DNA of 64,000 nucleotides from Timaviella obliquedivisa GSE-PSE-MK23-08B (lineage in GTDB: Bacteria > Cyanobacteriota > Cyanobacteriia > Elainellales > Elainellaceae): the NCBI GenBank assembly GCA_019358855.1, contig JAHHII010000015.1:28221-92220 (forward strand). Direction: 5' to 3'. Every line of letters begins with the position of its first letter. Position 1 is the stretch's first letter. Below are positions 17,457-25,807 of the stretch, piece after piece. Made by a program: the position numbers and the translations under genes. Below the pieces are notes generated by a model, which had not been told where the DNA came from, ran no database searches, and saw only the letters and a program-made list of their open reading frames with translations.

Positions 17457-19742
17457 CTATTTTTTCTGTTGCACCTGTTGCTTTTTGCTATAAACTACGA
17501 CGGGTACTCGCTTATAAGCAGGCGTGCCACATCGTACTTCAGTTTTTGCCTTAAAGATAACATTTACTTCAGGGTAGAACATTAGCGCCGCACCTTGCCG
17601 CACTGCGCCATAGATCACTTCTATATTGTCTAATTTACCTGCATCACCCTGTACAGTAACGCGATCGTGTTCAGCTAAGTTTACTCTTTCTGCATCGCTC
17701 CGATTGAGCAGAATACAGTGCCGATGGGGCATTCCCCGATACTGATCCCCAATTTTGTAAACCACTGTGTTGTGCTGCGAGTAGCTCCGTCCCGTCATTA
17801 ATGCCAAAATAAGACTGTTTGCAGGTTCAGCAATTCCGAAATCTTTGGGTTCAGGTAAGGTAAGGTTAGGTAACGGCGTAGTGAGCATCTTTGCTTTTCC
17901 CGATGGTGTTTTGAAATGAGGCTCAGTGACGATGCGTCCAGAGATAGTGAATTCTTCTTGGGTATCGTCAAGGGTGGCGATTTTTTCGTAACCGGGAATG
18001 GTTTTAGCAATCAACTGTCGCACGTAGCGGGTATCTTGCATCTTACGCCACTCTACTGGATAGTCACCTAGCAACCGATGCGCCAGTTCTGTCAAAAATT
18101 CGACTTCCGAAATCAGGTCAGCATTCTTTAAGTGGGTTGTGCCTTCATCGTTGAACCGGACAAAGTTGTTACCCGACTCAACCGTAGTTTTGTGGGGGTT
18201 TTCAAACCGATTTAGGACAGGGATGATAATAGTATTTACTTTTGCCAATCCATTAAAGTGCCCAATGTTAGGTTTGGTAGCCATGTAAATAATGGTATCA
18301 ATGTTTCCCAACGCCCGTTTTGCTTGGGCTGAGTCAGGATTAGCACCATAAATATTACCACCAACACATATTAGACTCTCTACTTTGCCTGCTTCTGCTG
18401 CTTCAATTAAATCGCGGGTGTGATAGCCCTTGGGTAGATTCAGCGATCGCCCCAAAAGTGTCTCTAGTGCTTGCTTAATCTCCTCTTTCAGCTTTACTGT
18501 TACGCCCATTGAGCCAAAGCCTTGCACATTAGAATGCCCACGCACAGGCATTAGCCCTGCGCCCATTCTGGCAATCTGACCCGTAATCAACGCAGTATTA
18601 GCAATGCTATAAACGTTGTCAACACCATTCATCTGTTGAGTAATTCCCATCGCCCAACCGAAGACCACACCCTTCGACATACCTATAATTGCTGCCGCTG
18701 CTTCAATTTCTGTTTGAGTAACGCCGCAAAGTGTACTAAGGGTTTTCCAGGAAAGCGATCGCGCCTGTTCTAGCACGGCTTCCCACCCTTCTGTATACGC
18801 TTGTAGGAACGGGTAATTAACTCGATTCTGTTCAATCAACGCTTTTTGAATACCAACAAATAGCGCCACGTCGCTACCTGGAATGGGCTGTAAATACAAT
18901 GAAGCAATTTCAGAGCCAGGAACCAAAGATTTAACTGGGAACACAGGGGAGCCAAACTTGACCAATCCAACTTCCATGACTGGATTAATGACAATAACTT
19001 TACCACCGCGATCGCGCAGTTTAATGAGCTCATTCATTAAACGCGGATGATTTGAAGAAGAGTGCGCCCCTGCTAATACGACACAATCTGCTTGCTTCAG
19101 ACTCTCTAAACTAACAATTGAGGTCTTTGTGCCAAACATTTCTTGGAGTGCCGTTGTCGAGGGCGCGTGGCACAAGTCTGAACAATCTGCCAGATTATTA
19201 GAACCTAGCGTTCGCAGCATCAGTTGTAGCAAGAATGCCGCTTCGTTAGAACCCCGACCTGAGCTATATGAAGCAATTCGTTCAGGATGTTTTTGGAATG
19301 CTTTAGTCGCGATCGCGTAAATTTCGTCCCAAGAGATGCGTTCGTAGTGAGAATTACCCGCCCGAAAGATTACTGGAAAGCTCAATCGTCCTAAGCGATC
19401 GGCTTCCATAGAAGATAATTGCTCTAGCTCAGCGATCGAATGAGTATCAAAAAAATGTGCTGGAATAGGCGGCTGAATTTCGGCTGAAATTGCCTCAACG
19501 CTTTTCATACAGCGCTGTAGTTTTTCACCTTCTTCGTTAGTAAATCCACCTTTTTGTCCCCCTGTGCCCCAAGAACAAGATAAACAAGCACTATGGTGAA
19601 ACAGTGTTTTCCAGATTTTTGGTCCCTCTGGCGACAGCGTATGCTTTGCCCAATATTCAATAATAGGAATACCGCCCCCAATCTCAGGAGTATCTGCGTT
19701 AGTTTCGTTGAAAGGCAGTTTGGGCTGAGGGTCAGTTTCCAT
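17457..19742 (-). CDS. FdhF/YdeP-family molybdopterin oxidoreductase
   Basis: A 761-residue protein of the YdeP branch of the formate-dehydrogenase-like molybdopterin superfamily. The N-terminus has a Cys cluster (HSACLSCSWGTGG) and the substrate-binding segment ERISWDEIYAIATKAF. The molybdopterin-binding core (RGSNEAAF, VVLAGAHSSSNHPR, GKVIVINP, RGHSNVQGFGSMG) and the C-terminal dinucleotide-binding domain (MTGRSYSQHNTVV, HCILLNRSDAERV) are all present. No twin-arginine leader is seen, so it should be cytoplasmic. No other subunit, formate channel or cofactor gene is nearby, so a true formate dehydrogenase role is not supported; YdeP-like proteins have been linked to acid resistance and unknown redox reactions. 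It appears intact and monocistronic. Confidence 0.88.
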   Translation of the reverse strand: METDPQPKLPFNETNADTPEIGGGIPIIEYWAKHTLSPEGPKIWKTLFHHSACLSCSWGTGGQKGGFTNEEGEKLQRCMKSVEAISAEIQPPIPAHFFDTHSIAELEQLSSMEADRLGRLSFPVIFRAGNSHYERISWDEIYAIATKAFQKHPERIASYSSGRGSNEAAFLLQLMLRTLGSNNLADCSDLCHAPSTTALQEMFGTKTSIVSLESLKQADCVVLAGAHSSSNHPRLMNELIKLRDRGGKVIVINPVMEVGLVKFGSPVFPVKSLVPGSEIASLYLQPIPGSDVALFVGIQKALIEQNRVNYPFLQAYTEGWEAVLEQARSLSWKTLSTLCGVTQTEIEAAAAIIGMSKGVVFGWAMGITQQMNGVDNVYSIANTALITGQIARMGAGLMPVRGHSNVQGFGSMGVTVKLKEEIKQALETLLGRSLNLPKGYHTRDLIEAAEAGKVESLICVGGNIYGANPDSAQAKRALGNIDTIIYMATKPNIGHFNGLAKVNTIIIPVLNRFENPHKTTVESGNNFVRFNDEGTTHLKNADLISEVEFLTELAHRLLGDYPVEWRKMQDTRYVRQLIAKTIPGYEKIATLDDTQEEFTISGRIVTEPHFKTPSGKAKMLTTPLPNLTLPEPKDFGIAEPANSLILALMTGRSYSQHNTVVYKIGDQYRGMPHRHCILLNRSDAERVNLAEHDRVTVQGDAGKLDNIEVIYGAVRQGAALMFYPEVNVIFKAKTEVRCGTPAYKRVPVVVYSKKQQVQQKK

Positions 19743-20007
19743 GTAGACACGCCATTGAAGTTTTTTTGCCTATGCAATTTAGCGTATGTCAAAGGAAGTA
19801 AGAATCCCCCGATAGGTAGATTTCGAGCATTGCTACAACATTTTTCAACATCAAGCATTTTAGTAACAAGCAATGAAAAAGAGATTCTGCCGATCGCTAG
19901 AAGAAGCACTGCAAAAATCAAGATATTTCGTTAGGGTGACTTGGATTACAGTTGATCTATGATAATCTGCAAATCGAAGTTTTCACTAAGTTTTACCATC
20001 AACACAA

Positions 20008-20511
20008 TTGGTTAAGAAGTCACCATCGCTCAAGAAATTTGACTACTCGCTTGACTTTAAAGCGATCGACTTTCGGCAGCACCCCGAGCTTTATTGCATA
20101 GGAAAAGGCGAACAAGGTGTCTTACTCGTTGAGCCTTATAAGAGCGAGATACTACCCTATTGGAGATTCAAAACACCAGAGATTGCCCAACAGTCGGCAG
20201 AAGAAATTTATGCTCTTTTTCTTGCTTACAAAGAACAGAATGATTTTGTAGGAATGGACATGGCGCGGAAGTTTTTACAAATGGGTTACACTCGCTCCCG
20301 TCGTTATGCCAATCATAAATCAGGACGGAAATATGACAAAAATTCTCGAGTTATTTTACCAAGAGAAGAAGACCCAATTAAAGCTCAATCTGCCAAAATC
20401 TTTTACGAGACATGGCAGTTAGCTAAGACAGATTCAGAATACTTGAAACTAAGCGATCGCCATCGAAACCAATATGAGCAATTAACAGCACCTATAGAAG
20501 CTGAAGACTAA
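20008..20511 (+). CDS. DUF4385 protein
   Basis: A 167-residue soluble basic protein of the DUF4385 family, recognised from GKGEQGVLLVEPYKSEILP, YWRFKTPEIA and DFVGMDMARKFLQMGYTRSRRYANH. These segments are strongly conserved, but I know of no function. The first in-frame start is TTG 20008; there is no in-frame ATG near the expected N-terminus, where the codon before KKFDYSLDF is CTC, so TTG is used here by default. There is no clear ribosome binding site. It is followed by a hairpin at 20768-20800 after a long untranslated stretch. Confidence 0.78.
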   Translation: MVKKSPSLKKFDYSLDFKAIDFRQHPELYCIGKGEQGVLLVEPYKSEILPYWRFKTPEIAQQSAEEIYALFLAYKEQNDFVGMDMARKFLQMGYTRSRRYANHKSGRKYDKNSRVILPREEDPIKAQSAKIFYETWQLAKTDSEYLKLSDRHRNQYEQLTAPIEAED

Positions 20512-20885
20512 AGTGCGAGAACAAAGCGGTTACAAATAAGATAAACTGTGCAACTACAATGCTAGGAACCAAGGACACCTTTAAGGCTTGAGAAGACAAT
20601 TCCGAGAAACTAACTTTACGTAGCCAGCCCGAAAAGAAACTTTCATGGTTCTCTATAATGCTTTAAACTCTTCACAAGAAAGCATTTTAGAACCTATTTT
20701 TATAAAAGCAGGAAACTTTCTACTCGCTTAATTAGATGCATGGCTTGGATTTGTCGCTGAATTAAAGTAAAGCTTCCCATCCTGAAGATGAGAAGCTTTA
20801 TGTCTGGTTTATTTTTTCTACATGCTCAGCCTATAAAACTATTCTCTCTGTTTGAAGCAGTTTGAAACAGGCTGAAGATAGCCCA
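20512..20885. other. Intergenic region between convergent genes
   Basis: 374 bases with only very short open frames. The one structure seen is the hairpin at 20768-20800, near the 3' end of the convergent secreted-protein gene. Nothing else is identified. Confidence 0.4.
20768..20800. terminator. Probable bidirectional terminator hairpin
   Basis: The arms TAAAGCTTC (20768-20776) and GAAGCTTTA (20792-20800) are exact inverse complements around a 15-base loop. Downstream on the plus strand is the T-rich stretch GGTTTATTTTTTCT. The site lies between convergent genes, so it may serve both. Confidence 0.5.
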
Positions 20886-21515
20886 TTATTTAGTGTCAGA
20901 CTCGCTAGGTAGAGATTGCGTAGGAGCAGTGGTATTGCTAGGTGAACCTGAGCTACCGCTTGATCCGGAAGATGAACCGCCTTGACCCGCGCCACTAGGA
21001 GATTGATTCTGAGGTGCAGTCTGTGTTTCAGTTTCATCACTTTCGCTAGGCAAGTTCTGGGTAGGAGCAGTGGTACCGCTGGGTGACATAGTGCCATCTG
21101 AACCCGTTGTATTGCCAGGTGAACCCATGCCGTTTGAGCCAGAAGACCCACTTGATCCAGGCGAAGAACCATCTTGCATCATGCCATCGGGAGAGCGGGT
21201 TTCGGGAGCAGATGAGGGTTCAGGTACATCACTTTCGCTAGGTAAGTTCTGAGTAGGAGCAGTAGTACCGCTGGGTGAAAACGTAGGGTTCTCTTGAGGC
21301 GATTGACTTGATGAACCCGTGTAGTATGGGCTTCCTTCGCAACGAGAATTCATTGGGGTGCGATCGCAAAGGATGATAAAGCCCTCTTTCGATAACTCAA
21401 ACTCTGGAGTTGAGCCAGAGGACTGAGCCAAGGCAGGAAAACCTGTAAGAATGCCGATTCCTGCTACGCCTACAGCTAAGGAAAGTTTTTTGACAAAAGT
21501 TAAAGAGTGAAGCAT
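20886..21515 (-). CDS. Secreted Ser/Gly/Pro-rich repeat protein
   Basis: A 209-residue protein starting at ATG 21515, which follows TAGGAATAACACT; a longer frame from 21572 lacks a better signal. A signal peptide (KKLSLAVGVAGIGILTGFPALAQ) is followed by a short conserved-looking segment with two Cys (FIILCDRTPMNSRCEG) and a low-complexity tail. The tail carries three copies of a unit centred on TTAPTQNLPSESD, spaced about 60-70 residues and separated by Ser/Gly runs. There is no catalytic motif. It resembles a disordered extracellular or periplasmic protein, and I cannot name a function. The near-identical DNA repeats make copy-number variation likely. Confidence 0.75.
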   Translation of the reverse strand: MLHSLTFVKKLSLAVGVAGIGILTGFPALAQSSGSTPEFELSKEGFIILCDRTPMNSRCEGSPYYTGSSSQSPQENPTFSPSGTTAPTQNLPSESDVPEPSSAPETRSPDGMMQDGSSPGSSGSSGSNGMGSPGNTTGSDGTMSPSGTTAPTQNLPSESDETETQTAPQNQSPSGAGQGGSSSGSSGSSGSPSNTTAPTQSLPSESDTK

Positions 21516-21741
21516 AGTGTTATTCCTACGTTTGTATTGGCTTATCAAGGTTAGCAAGGCATCTACGGGCAACCCACCGTCTAGAGGGTGAGAGTAGCTC
21601 TTTCGATAGGGGGATTGAATAAGGTTAATTAATGCTCAATATATTCTAATATTTTAGATACGCCTGCTTTGTTTGCAGCGCAAGTAGGCTTTTGGAATTC
21701 TAAATTAGTCATCAGTCTCGGCTTGCTCACCTCATTCAACA

Positions 21742-21789
21742 ACGCCCAACTTGAGGAACGCCCGAATTGAGGAACGCCCAAATTGAGGC
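21742..21789. repeat. Three tandem 16-bp repeats
   Basis: Three contiguous units follow the pattern ACGCCCRAMTTGAGGM: ACGCCCAACTTGAGGA, ACGCCCGAATTGAGGA and ACGCCCAAATTGAGGC. There is no spacer, so this is not CRISPR-like. The units are probably slippage-derived. Confidence 0.75.
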
Positions 21790-21940
21790 AGTCCTGACCC
21801 ATGAGGCAGCCCATCATTACTATCGAGACACCTTTTGTTTTTTCTGGTTTGGCTAGTTGAGTCGGGCGACCAGTTGGCTCCCTGACTCAAACGTTTTGTG
21901 GCAAGAACTTATTATTACCGCGCGAACTTCGTGCAGATCA

Positions 21941-21972
21941 ATGGGATGCCCAAAAAATGGGATGCCCAAAAA
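21941..21972. repeat. Two tandem 16-bp repeats
   Basis: The unit ATGGGATGCCCAAAAA occurs twice back to back. It has the same unit length as the three-copy repeat 150 bases upstream but a different sequence apart from GCCC. Confidence 0.75.
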
Positions 21973-22128
21973 ACCGACGCACTGCTGCTAACAGAAACAA
22001 GGAAAGGGGCTTTGATTTAGATTCATACTTTCATTCAACGATGCTCAGCAACACCAATAGTTTAGCGCTATTGAAAGTATCCTCTTCTAAACCCTAGCCT
22101 CTTCCCTAAGCAGAAAGAGAAACTAGAT

Positions 22129-25100
22129 TCAGGGGCTGATTTTTTTATCAGGATTGATACCTAGTAACTCTAAGATCCGCTGGAGCGGAACATCTGTCCA
22201 ATCTGGGCGGGCTTCCATTTCATACCCCAACTCATACACTGCCTTTTCGAGTAGAAAAGCGTCTAGTAAAACCTGAAGCTCGGGCTGTGTTTTAGGTAAG
22301 AACGCGGCACCGCTCGCCGTTGCTAAATACTTTTTCAAAAACACCACGCTTGTCCAGTAATACACGAACTGCGCCCATTGCTCCATCAATGGCAGATTCT
22401 CTGTCCGAATGACACCACTCTCAACCTCGCGCTGTAAAGCTATCCGCGATGCATAGTAAAAAGATTGCACCATGCTAGCAACGTCTCGGATTGGCGATCG
22501 CTTCATCCGTCGTTCACTCAGCGGACGGCTGGCTTCACCTTCAAAGTCAATGATGACAAAATCTTTACCTGTATACAACACCTCCTCAAGATGATAATTA
22601 CCATGACAGCGAATTCGCATGACGGCAATAGGTTGATCAACAATGCGCTTATAGTGATCTAAAATTGCACTTTGTTCATTCAGTAAAGTCCGAACCGAGG
22701 CTTGTTGTTTAATGGGCAGTTTTTTCAGTTGCTTTTTCAAGCGTAAAAAAATCTGTCCAGCCTGGTTGCGCATATATTGGTAAACCGATCGCTGGTGGAA
22801 CAGCGTAAACGGCTCTGGTGCAAAGCTAGGATCGTTTTCATCCGCAGCTAAGGCAATATGCATTTCAGCGGTGCGTTGTCCCAGTAGCTCTGCGGCTCCC
22901 AGGTAGGTTCCCATAATTTCATAGGCTAACTCAGGCACCTCAAGCGTTAACGCATTGACTAATGAGGCTTGCGGCAACTGGACTTGGATCATTTCACTAG
23001 GTTGCGCCATTACTTTCTCGAAGAAATCACGCAGGCTATCGAGTGTGAACGACCATGCATCACGAGTATCTGGAATGTATTTCTGAAACATTCCCAGAGC
23101 CATCGCTTCAACACCCTTGCGGCGATACTCTATTGATCCAATGATGGGTGCAAAGTGTTCACTAGGTGAATCAGTCGCAGTTGAACGTTGGGTTAAAAAC
23201 CGTCCCATTTCAATGTCTGAGTTGATGCATTCTTCTGCTCTGCGAAACAGTTTAAAGATGAGGCGATCGCCATAAACGACTAAGGCATTGCCATGCTCGA
23301 CTTTAGGTAAATGGGGCGTGGCAGAGACAGACAGATTAGCTGGCTCAAACAAGGTTGCAACGATTTCACCCTGACTACCCTTCTGGGAGTGCTCCTGAAT
23401 CAAAGCTTCTAGAGGAATAGGCAGAAAGTCTTTGTCGCTGAAGGCATCAAACAAAATGCCAGAAATGTAGTTGCCCTTAATCTGGGCGATCGCGTGTTCG
23501 GTATGGGTAATAGGATGGTGATTCCCGACCGCGTAAGCTAACGGCAGCACATAGGTTTCGGCAACCCCTTCGGTATACTCGGCTTTGACCAAAACAATGT
23601 GATATTCATTAGCTTCGGGTTGCGGCTGAATATTAAACGGAATCACATCAGCAATTTGGGCAGATTGCATCGAACGATTGCGACTCCCAAACCAACGGCA
23701 CTGTCGTAGGAAATCAGGCAGAAGCGCTTCTAATGCTTTTCTAGAATCTGCTTTGCTGTAAATATCTTGCCAATGACCGCTTACGGTTAAGGTCGGTAGC
23801 TGAGCCGGAGCTTTAGGAAGTAAGGCAGTGCTGGGCTGAATTTGCAGCGTAAACCAGAGAAACGAGTGAGGCCCCAAACTGAGAAAATAGGGTGTATCAG
23901 CAATGGGCGGAAATTCGGTGCGTCCAAAGATTTCAATGGGCATCATTCCTTGAAATGCCGATAGATCTAATTCTACTGCCTGTACAAATCGAGAAAGATT
24001 TGCCACGACCAAAATGTGTTCGCCATCATAGGTACGGGTGAACGCCAATACCTTGCGGTTTTCGGGAGAAAGAACTTCAAAAGTACCCCGACCGAACGCC
24101 TGGTAGCGACTTCTCACCGCAATTAATCGCTTCATCCACCACCACAGGGAACTAGAGTTTGCTCGCTGTGCTTCAACGTTGACAGTTTCATAGTTATACT
24201 CTGGGTCAACGATAGGAGGCGCATAAAGCCGTTGAGGATTGGCGCGGCTAAACCCAGCGTTGCGGTCAGAACTCCACTGCATGGGAGTACGAACGCCATT
24301 GCGATCGCCCAAGTAAAAGTTGTCACCCATGCCAATTTCATCGCCATAGTACAGGACGGGCGTGCCAGGCAGCGACAGCAGCAGGCTATTCATTAACTCA
24401 ATGCGCCGTCGATTATTCCCCATCAGGGGAGCCAAACGCCGACGAATTCCTAAGTTAATCCTCGCCTGCGGATCTTGGGCATAAACGCGATACATATAGT
24501 CACGGTCTTCATCGCTGACCATTTCTAACGTCAGTTCATCATGGTTACGCAAAAATAGCGCCCACTGACAATTAGGCGGAATTTCTGGGGTTTGTTGCAA
24601 AATATCGATAATAGGAAAACTATCTTCCATTTGCAGCGACATAAACAGGCGCGGCATCAGTGGAAAATGGAAGTTCATGTGGCATTCGTCACCCTGCCCA
24701 TAGTACTCCGCTGCGTCTTCAGGCCATTGATTAGCTTCGGCAAGCAACATTCGATTAGGAAACTTGCGATCGACATGGGCGCGGAGTTGCTTCAGCCAAT
24801 CGTGAGTCTTAGGCAAATTTTCGCAGTTGGTGCCTTCGCGCTCATACAAATACGGCACTGCATCCATCCGTAACCCATCAACCCCCATTTCTAGCCAAAA
24901 ATCGACAACATCGAAAATAGCTTTCTGAAGTTGGGGATGTTCATAATTCAGATCAGGTTGATGAGAGTAAAAGCGATGCCAAAAGTACGCTTTTGCAACA
25001 GGATCCCATGTCCAATTAGAGGTTTCAAAATCTTGGAAAATAATCCGTACACCTTGATATTGATTAGGAGTATCACTCCAAACGTAAAAGTCACGCTCTG

Positions 25101-25485
25101 AACTGCCAGGCAGGGCTTTCCTTGCCCGTTGAAACCAAGGATGCTGATCGGAAGTGTGGTTAACAATTAGTTCAATAATGACGCGGATATTTCTCTGGTG
25201 CGCCGCTTCCAAGAACATGTGAAAGTCTTCAAGGTTGCCATAGATAGGATTGACGCTGTTGTAGTCGGCGATATCGTACCCATCATCTCGCAATGGCGAA
25301 GGGAAAAAGGGCAGTACCCAAACGGCTGTTACGCCTAAGTCTTGGATATAATCGAGCTTTTCGGTTAGTCCTCGGAAGTCGCCGATGCCGTCACTGTCGC
25401 TGTCGGCAAAAGCCCGAACAGGCACTTCGTAAATGATGGCATCTTTAAACCAGAGAGGATCGCTATGAAGGGTCGATTGTTGCAT
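22129..25485 (-). CDS. treS: Trehalose synthase fused to maltokinase-like domain
   Basis: An 1118-residue fusion. Residues about 1-550 are a GH13 trehalose synthase that interconverts maltose and trehalose. The catalytic residues are in place: Asp208 in GLRMDAVPY, Glu250 in LLAEANQW and Asp316 in LRNHDEL, and the ending RTPMQWSSDRNAGFSRANP is typical. Residues about 570-1118 are a maltokinase (Pep2-like) domain with a phosphate-anchoring Lys in LIFKLFRRAEE and IDFEGE near 980. The catalytic loop, normally HGD, reads HGN (Asn963), and the GQ usually found three residues later is EE, so kinase activity is doubtful. In the known TreS-Pep2-GlgE route the product would be maltose 1-phosphate. The gene is divergent from malQ. 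It is probably cytoplasmic. Confidence 0.92.
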   Translation of the reverse strand: MQQSTLHSDPLWFKDAIIYEVPVRAFADSDSDGIGDFRGLTEKLDYIQDLGVTAVWVLPFFPSPLRDDGYDIADYNSVNPIYGNLEDFHMFLEAAHQRNIRVIIELIVNHTSDQHPWFQRARKALPGSSERDFYVWSDTPNQYQGVRIIFQDFETSNWTWDPVAKAYFWHRFYSHQPDLNYEHPQLQKAIFDVVDFWLEMGVDGLRMDAVPYLYEREGTNCENLPKTHDWLKQLRAHVDRKFPNRMLLAEANQWPEDAAEYYGQGDECHMNFHFPLMPRLFMSLQMEDSFPIIDILQQTPEIPPNCQWALFLRNHDELTLEMVSDEDRDYMYRVYAQDPQARINLGIRRRLAPLMGNNRRRIELMNSLLLSLPGTPVLYYGDEIGMGDNFYLGDRNGVRTPMQWSSDRNAGFSRANPQRLYAPPIVDPEYNYETVNVEAQRANSSSLWWWMKRLIAVRSRYQAFGRGTFEVLSPENRKVLAFTRTYDGEHILVVANLSRFVQAVELDLSAFQGMMPIEIFGRTEFPPIADTPYFLSLGPHSFLWFTLQIQPSTALLPKAPAQLPTLTVSGHWQDIYSKADSRKALEALLPDFLRQCRWFGSRNRSMQSAQIADVIPFNIQPQPEANEYHIVLVKAEYTEGVAETYVLPLAYAVGNHHPITHTEHAIAQIKGNYISGILFDAFSDKDFLPIPLEALIQEHSQKGSQGEIVATLFEPANLSVSATPHLPKVEHGNALVVYGDRLIFKLFRRAEECINSDIEMGRFLTQRSTATDSPSEHFAPIIGSIEYRRKGVEAMALGMFQKYIPDTRDAWSFTLDSLRDFFEKVMAQPSEMIQVQLPQASLVNALTLEVPELAYEIMGTYLGAAELLGQRTAEMHIALAADENDPSFAPEPFTLFHQRSVYQYMRNQAGQIFLRLKKQLKKLPIKQQASVRTLLNEQSAILDHYKRIVDQPIAVMRIRCHGNYHLEEVLYTGKDFVIIDFEGEASRPLSERRMKRSPIRDVASMVQSFYYASRIALQREVESGVIRTENLPLMEQWAQFVYYWTSVVFLKKYLATASGAAFLPKTQPELQVLLDAFLLEKAVYELGYEMEARPDWTDVPLQRILELLGINPDKKISP

Positions 25486-25807
25486 AGGGGAAGTGCGTTA
25501 GGGGGTGGGGTAGATTAGAAGAGATTGCCATAACTTGATTGAGTTACTCTTACTTTAGTGCAATCTTTCATACTGTCTTTGCATTAGGCTCTGCTTTAAG
25601 ATGAACAGGCAGTCTCATCATGGATCTAATGGAATTATTAGTAACAAATAATAATGTTCGCTATGACACATTCATCAAGAATTTACTGATAACTTACTAA
25701 TAATACAGACTGAGACATAAACTTGCCGACAGTTGCGTGAATCTGACGCATTCTATTACTGTGGATAGGAATCAAATTGACTAATCCCTAAGCATCCCTA
25801 AAATATT
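25486..25807. promoter_or_regulatory. Divergent treS-malQ intergenic region
   Basis: 322 bases separate the divergent treS and malQ genes, so both promoters must lie here. The stretch is AT-rich (for example around 25640-25710, with TTACTAATAATAC). I could not assign -35/-10 boxes or an operator with confidence. Confidence 0.4.

Larger units (their letters stand above)
21516..22128. other. Repeat-rich intergenic region
   Basis: About 610 bases without a credible gene. It contains three 16-bp tandem repeats (21742-21789), two 16-bp tandem repeats (21941-21972), a hairpin with arms TTGAGTCGGG and CCCTGACTCAA at 21857-21890, and near 22020-22130 segments resembling the degenerate repeat at 14515-14674. 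It looks like accumulated repeat debris downstream of treS. Confidence 0.45.

Noticed and set aside
17457..19742. Calling the molybdopterin oxidoreductase a true formate dehydrogenase
   Set aside because: The sequence is of the YdeP branch and lacks partner subunits and formate-related neighbours.
21629..21817. 62-codon minus-strand frame across the 16-bp repeats
   Set aside because: It overlaps tandem repeats and has no signal, domain or convincing ribosome binding site.
21742..21972. Tandem 16-bp repeats as a CRISPR array
   Set aside because: The units are directly adjacent with no spacers and no cas genes are present.
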